NCBI GenBank assembly: GCA_002683825.1
Contig: NYUD01000091.1
Location: forward strand, 62,001-126,000
From: Planctomycetota bacterium
GTDB taxonomy: Bacteria > Planctomycetota > UBA1135 > GCA-002686595
DNA length: 64,000 bases
Direction: 5' to 3'
Shown: positions 60,715 to 64,000 of the stretch, one piece after another
How positions within the stretch are numbered: the stretch's first letter is position 1
Layout: each line of letters opens with the position of its first letter
Program-made: the position numbers and the translations under genes
The notes under the pieces: model-generated
Database searches by the model: none
What the model was told of the DNA's origin: nothing
Seen by the model: only the letters and a program-made list of their open reading frames with translations

Positions 60715-61814
60715 AAACGTATCTCCCTGTTACCGGTGGTGGGGTCGGCATAGAAGCTCGATCCCGGAACCGTGGCCACGCCACCGTCGCGCAAGAGCCG
60801 CATGGCAAACTCCGTGTCGGTCTCGGCCGGTCGCGCCAGGTCACCGAGGTCACACATGATGTAGTACGCACCCTGAGGGCGCGAAACCCCGAAACCGGTC
60901 TCTTCAAGGACCTCCAGGAGGACGTTGCGACGTTCCGTGTACTCCCTCTGCAGCGACGCGAAGTAGCTCTCGCCGAATCCCAGGGCCGCGGCGGCCGCTT
61001 CCTGGAGGGGAGCGGGAGCGCCGACGGTCAGGAAATCGTGCATCTTGCGAATGGCGAGCGAGATTTCCTCCGCCGCGATGCACCACCCGATGCGCCACCC
61101 GGTGGCGCTCCACGTCTTCGATAGCCCGCTGATGGTCACCGTGCGATCGGCCATGCCCGCGAGCGACCCTATCGATATGTGTTCGGCCCCGTCATAGAGG
61201 ATGTACTCGTAGATCTCATCGGTGATCGCCAGGACGTCGTGCTCGATGCAAAGTCGGGCGATGTGCTCCAGTTCGCTGCGCGAAAACACCTTGCCGGTGG
61301 GGTTGTGTGGTGTGTTGATGACGATGGCGCGCGTCTTCTCGCCGAAGGCGCGCTCGAGCTCATCGAAGTCGATCGCCCAGTCCGGAGCCGCCAGCCGACA
61401 GAATTTCGGCACGGCACCGGAGATCCAGCAGTCAGGTCCGTAGTTCTCGTAGAACGGTTCGAACAGAATGACCTCGTCGCCCGGATCGAGCACGGCAAGC
61501 ATCGTCGCGATCATCGCCTCGGTCGCTCCGCAGCATATCGTGACGTTCGACCCGCCCGACGCTGGAATGCGATTGTACTCGCTGGTGCGCTTGGCCACCG
61601 CTTCTCGCAGGAGCTCGGACCCCCAGGTGATCGCGTACTGATTGATGTCGGCATCGATCGCACGCTTGGCCGCCTCTTTCATGGGCAGGGGCGCTTCGAA
61701 GTCCGGGAATCCCTGGGCGAGATTGATTCCGTTCTCCAGGGTGGAGATCCGGGTCATCTCGCGGATGACCGATTCCTCGAATCGCTCCGCCTTCTTTGAA
61801 GCCCATCGTCGCAT
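60648..61814 (-). CDS. Class I/II aminotransferase (PLP)
   Basis: The 388-residue enzyme belongs to the KAT/YbdL-like group of fold-type I aminotransferases: INLAQGFPDFEAPLPMKEA at the N terminus, VTICCGATEAMIATMLAVLDPGDEVILFEPFYENY, INTPHNPTGKVFSRSELEHIA (NPTG), DEIYEYILYDGA, the Schiff-base lysine in TISGLSKTWSATGWRIGW, and the C-terminal Arg in NREIRFCFAKK. It probably transaminates methionine, kynurenine, glutamine or a related amino acid. It overlaps the downstream exported-protein gene. Confidence 0.92.
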   Translation of the reverse strand: MRRWASKKAERFEESVIREMTRISTLENGINLAQGFPDFEAPLPMKEAAKRAIDADINQYAITWGSELLREAVAKRTSEYNRIPASGGSNVTICCGATEAMIATMLAVLDPGDEVILFEPFYENYGPDCWISGAVPKFCRLAAPDWAIDFDELERAFGEKTRAIVINTPHNPTGKVFSRSELEHIARLCIEHDVLAITDEIYEYILYDGAEHISIGSLAGMADRTVTISGLSKTWSATGWRIGWCIAAEEISLAIRKMHDFLTVGAPAPLQEAAAAALGFGESYFASLQREYTERRNVLLEVLEETGFGVSRPQGAYYIMCDLGDLARPAETDTEFAMRLLRDGGVATVPGSSFYADPTTGNREIRFCFAKKLETLRKAAAVLRERLA

Positions 61815-61860
61815 GCCCCCACGTTAGCAGTTTGGAAGCGCCGCCCGTTCCCAAAGCTCC

Positions 61861-62799
61861 CTAAGGGAGCTTGTTCGCCCATTCGCGCCAGTCTTCGGTG
61901 CGGTCCCCGTAGTTGCGCTCGCTCATGAGGGCGAGTACGCGCACGATCTTCTCCTGTCGGTCGGGCTCGAGTTTTTCGAGTGCTTGAACCAGTTCACGCG
62001 CGGCCGGGCCCTTGCTCTCGAGTTCGAAGCGGCCGATGTAGGAGAGGGACGTGGCCGCCGCTGCGGATACGAGGTTGACCTCGTCGTAGAGCAGATCCCC
62101 GAGGGGGCGAACGGCCTGCTTGTCGCGCAGGATGCCGAGGATGCTGGCGCACTGGACCCGCACGCCCGGTTCCTCGTCGATCAAGGCGTCGCGGCAGTTT
62201 TCAGCGATCTCGTCGTCGTTCGGCATGCCGGCTTCGCCGGATCTGCCGGTCACGATGCACTGCAGGCAGAAGGCGGCGTTGTTGCGCGTCCACGGGTCGG
62301 GGTGGTTGACGAGTATGTAGGCGATGCGCTCGGTGGGTGTTTCCGGATCGCCGAGCAATCCGAGGCCGGTCAGGGCGTTTTGAACCACGATGGCGTCCCG
62401 ATCCGAGAGGGCGGCGAGGAGCGGGCCAAGGGCGCGGTCGTTGGCGGAGAAACCCAGGCCCAGGGCCGCGGTCTGCCGGTTGATGGGGGAGCCCTGGACG
62501 AGCACATCGAGCAGCTCTTCAAAACGTTCGTTGGTGCGTTTCTGCAGGCTGCGCTCGACGGCGTGAAGCTGGCGCAACTCGCGCTCCTTTGACGCCGTCA
62601 GCTTCAGCTCGTTCCACTGTCCCAGGTTCTTGGCGTACTGCGCCATGAAGAAACCGATGGACTCGGGTTTGGAATCCGGCAGGGGGACATAGGGCCGCTG
62701 GCCAAGACCCGGATCCGTGGGGACATTCGCTGACTGACAGCCGGTCAGGGATGCGATGGAGAGCACGAGAGCGAGGCGGTGGGGAGTTGCGGAAAACAT
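61861..62799 (-). CDS. HEAT-repeat lipoprotein
   Basis: The 312-residue protein starts at ATG 62799 with a lipoprotein signal ending SIASLTGCQ. HEAT/ARM-like repeats follow, for example QTAALGLGFSANDRALGPLLAALSDRDAIVVQNALTGLGLLGD and GVRVQCASILGILRDKQAVRPLGDLLYDEVNLVSAAAATSLSYIG. Such scaffolds bind proteins; the partner is not known. It lies 46 bases after the aminotransferase gene in the minus direction, but in divergent orientation to the last gene. Confidence 0.82.
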   Translation of the reverse strand: MFSATPHRLALVLSIASLTGCQSANVPTDPGLGQRPYVPLPDSKPESIGFFMAQYAKNLGQWNELKLTASKERELRQLHAVERSLQKRTNERFEELLDVLVQGSPINRQTAALGLGFSANDRALGPLLAALSDRDAIVVQNALTGLGLLGDPETPTERIAYILVNHPDPWTRNNAAFCLQCIVTGRSGEAGMPNDDEIAENCRDALIDEEPGVRVQCASILGILRDKQAVRPLGDLLYDEVNLVSAAAATSLSYIGRFELESKGPAARELVQALEKLEPDRQEKIVRVLALMSERNYGDRTEDWREWANKLP

Positions 62800-63169
62800 G
62801 GAGGGCTTGCCAGCTCGAAGAGGAGGGCGGATCGGACGACCCCCCGGCGCGTCGTATGCGCCGGGCGCTCGCAAGGGACGACCGAGAACTCGGAGTCTTC
62901 CTGGCCCAGCGGCTTTCCCTCTCCGGTTCGCCGGGAAGGCGATTTTTGTTTCCAGTCTAGGTACGATTATTGCAACGGAGAGTCCAGGGTCCCCGTCCAG
63001 GTTATGCTGGGGGGTTGTCCTAAGTCCACGATTCCCCGGGCCGCCGGGAAAAGCTCGCCGAAACCCCTGCGAGCGGTCGATAGGAACCCCCCAGAAGGAC
63101 CCCCCCCCCGACAGTGACCTCGCCCCGCTACGGGAGTATGGGCGGGATTCAGGGAGATCTCACAACGCG
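62800..63169. other. Divergent intergenic region with a leader hairpin
   Basis: The 370 bases separate the HEAT lipoprotein gene and the DUF3108-like gene. CCGGCGC (62844-62850) and GCGCCGG (62858-62864) form a perfect seven-pair stem with a seven-base loop in the leader of the HEAT gene. An AGGGAG sequence at 63151-63156 precedes the plus-strand start. Open frames in the region have biased composition and no family match, so I take it as promoter and leader DNA without a gene. Confidence 0.45.
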
Positions 63170-64000
63170 ATGCGCATACTTTCCTTACTTCTACTCGGTC
63201 TCGCAACGCAGGGAATGCGTACCGACGACGCCGGCAGGGGCACTCTCGAGGCGGCTTCTGCACGGGGCTTCATCGTTCCCCGACCGGGGCCGGTCCTGGT
63301 CCTGCCGCGGGACGAGACGCTGGTCTACGACGCTCGGATCGAGCTGGGGCCTTTTTCGGCCAACGTGGGCACCGTGACCCAGCGTTCCAAGGTGGAGCCC
63401 TACCAGAGTTCGCTCTTGCTCAACTCCCCGGACGCGGGCGGTGAGGCCGGCGGCGAGACCGCCCATGTCAGTATCCGTGCCAAGGGCCGCTACACCTTCT
63501 ACAAGATGGATTCGCTGATCGAAACGCGCATCCTTCCCCAGGAGTGGCCCCAGGTGACCTACCGGATGGTCAGTCGCGGTACCGAGAAACGCCGTCGCGA
63601 GATCAAGCTGGGGCAACAGGAAGGCTCACCCCGGGCGAGTTATCGCAAGGACACCAGCGACGGTGCTCCGCGCGGTACCCGTATCTGGCGCGAACCGGCC
63701 TACCGCGAGATTCCCGCGGACACGGTCGACATACTCTCCTCGGTCTTCCTGGCGCGGACCTTGATCGAGGACGGTGTCGATCAGCTGAGCTTCCCCATGA
63801 TCGACAAGCTTCAAATCTGGCAGGTCACGCTGCGGCGCGGCCGAGAGCAGAAGATGAAGCTGCCCGCAGGCACCTTCGACGTCGTCGAGGTCATCATCCA
63901 ACCCACCCCGCGCCCCGGGGAGGAGATCGACGAGAAGAACAAGAAGAAATTCGAAGGACTGTTCGGCATGCGCGGAGAGGTTCACCTGTGGGTGGACGAG
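63170..64000 (+). CDS. DUF3108-like exported protein, C-terminally incomplete
   Basis: This gene begins at ATG 63170, after AGGGAG, and runs past the right edge; 277 codons are seen. The N-terminal signal-like segment is MRILSLLLLGLATQG. The mature part holds DETLVYDARIELGPFSANVGTVTQ, then AHVSIRAKGRYTFYKMDSLIETRILPQEWPQVTYRMVSRG, with a later DIYSSVFLARTL-like segment (DILSSVFLARTLIEDG) and LPAGTFDVVEVIIQPTPRPGEE. This is the DUF3108 pattern of periplasmic beta-barrel-like proteins of unknown function. The frame is open to base 64000. Confidence 0.8.
   Translation, partial: MRILSLLLLGLATQGMRTDDAGRGTLEAASARGFIVPRPGPVLVLPRDETLVYDARIELGPFSANVGTVTQRSKVEPYQSSLLLNSPDAGGEAGGETAHVSIRAKGRYTFYKMDSLIETRILPQEWPQVTYRMVSRGTEKRRREIKLGQQEGSPRASYRKDTSDGAPRGTRIWREPAYREIPADTVDILSSVFLARTLIEDGVDQLSFPMIDKLQIWQVTLRRGREQKMKLPAGTFDVVEVIIQPTPRPGEEIDEKNKKKFEGLFGMRGEVHLWVDE

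Noticed and set aside
62967-63263. Small minus-strand open frame in the divergent region
   Set aside because: Pro/Arg-rich translation, overlap with the supported start at 63170 and no ribosome binding site.
1-64000. CRISPR arrays, transposases, tRNA or rRNA genes
   Set aside because: None was seen; no regularly spaced repeats, DDE/HUH motifs, terminal inverted repeats or tRNA-like cloverleaf patterns were recognised by eye.

Overview
The window is high-GC bacterial chromosome, densely coded on both strands, with no rRNA, tRNA, CRISPR array, insertion sequence or prophage that I can recognise. A Gram-negative cell plan is indicated by an LptF/LptG-type pair, an LpxH-type phosphoesterase and many lipoprotein and Sec signals. 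A Ser/Thr kinase fused to a long WD40 array, many exported proteins of unknown function and the general gene style suggest a Planctomycetota-like bacterium. This is an inference from gene content; no phylogenetic marker was tested.

Layout. 1-3493: AddA/AddB-type helicase-nuclease genes (minus). 3792-7949: kinase-WD40 (plus). 8011-13943 (minus): ArsR-methyltransferase fusion, metH, a second methyltransferase and an LpxH-like phosphoesterase. 14031-17530 (minus): AtuA pair, phosphate acetyltransferase, FKBP lipoprotein, Smr protein. 17566-21328: pyroglutamyl peptidase, DUF309 protein, two paralogous secreted proteins and a SelW-like selenoprotein. 21392-29086: YceH, EAL-HDOD protein, pyruvate kinase, two MinD/ParA-type ATPases, an acidic protein and an exported protein. 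29190-32154: thioredoxin-like selenoprotein, aminotransferase, cytochrome c lipoprotein. 32181-37798: SGNH hydrolase, two B12-binding radical SAM proteins, an ATP-grasp-like protein and a small membrane protein. 37875-40598: a large beta-helix lipoprotein. 40751-49679: proC, uvrD/pcrA, a sigma54-activator-like AAA+ protein, an FHA protein, LptF and LptG types, and a TPR lipoprotein. 49756-55656: membrane protein, NtrY-like kinase, epimerase, three-domain parvulin, glycosyltransferase. 55653-64000: small lipoprotein, galactokinase, Ser/Arg-rich TPR protein, exported protein, aminotransferase, HEAT lipoprotein and a partial DUF3108-like protein.

The clearest discovery is two selenoprotein genes, each interrupted by an in-frame TGA at the redox position of a CxxC-type motif. 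One is a 74-residue SelW/Rdx protein (21104-21328, Sec11). The other is a 374-residue exported thioredoxin-TPR protein (30314-29190, Sec68). In both, a hairpin starts exactly 14 nt after the TGA, as expected for a bacterial SECIS. Reading TGA as stop destroys the first gene and splits the second. The organism should therefore encode SelA/SelB/SelC/SelD outside this window.

Second-tier leads are: the radical SAM / SGNH / ATP-grasp neighbourhood; the tandem deviant-Walker ATPases with an acidic partner; a sigma54-activator-like ATPase with a changed GAFTGA loop and no DNA-binding domain, coupled to uvrD and an FHA membrane protein; an exported Ser/Arg-rich protein with an aromatic patch; and seven four-base NTGA stop/start overlaps, three of them using TTG starts.
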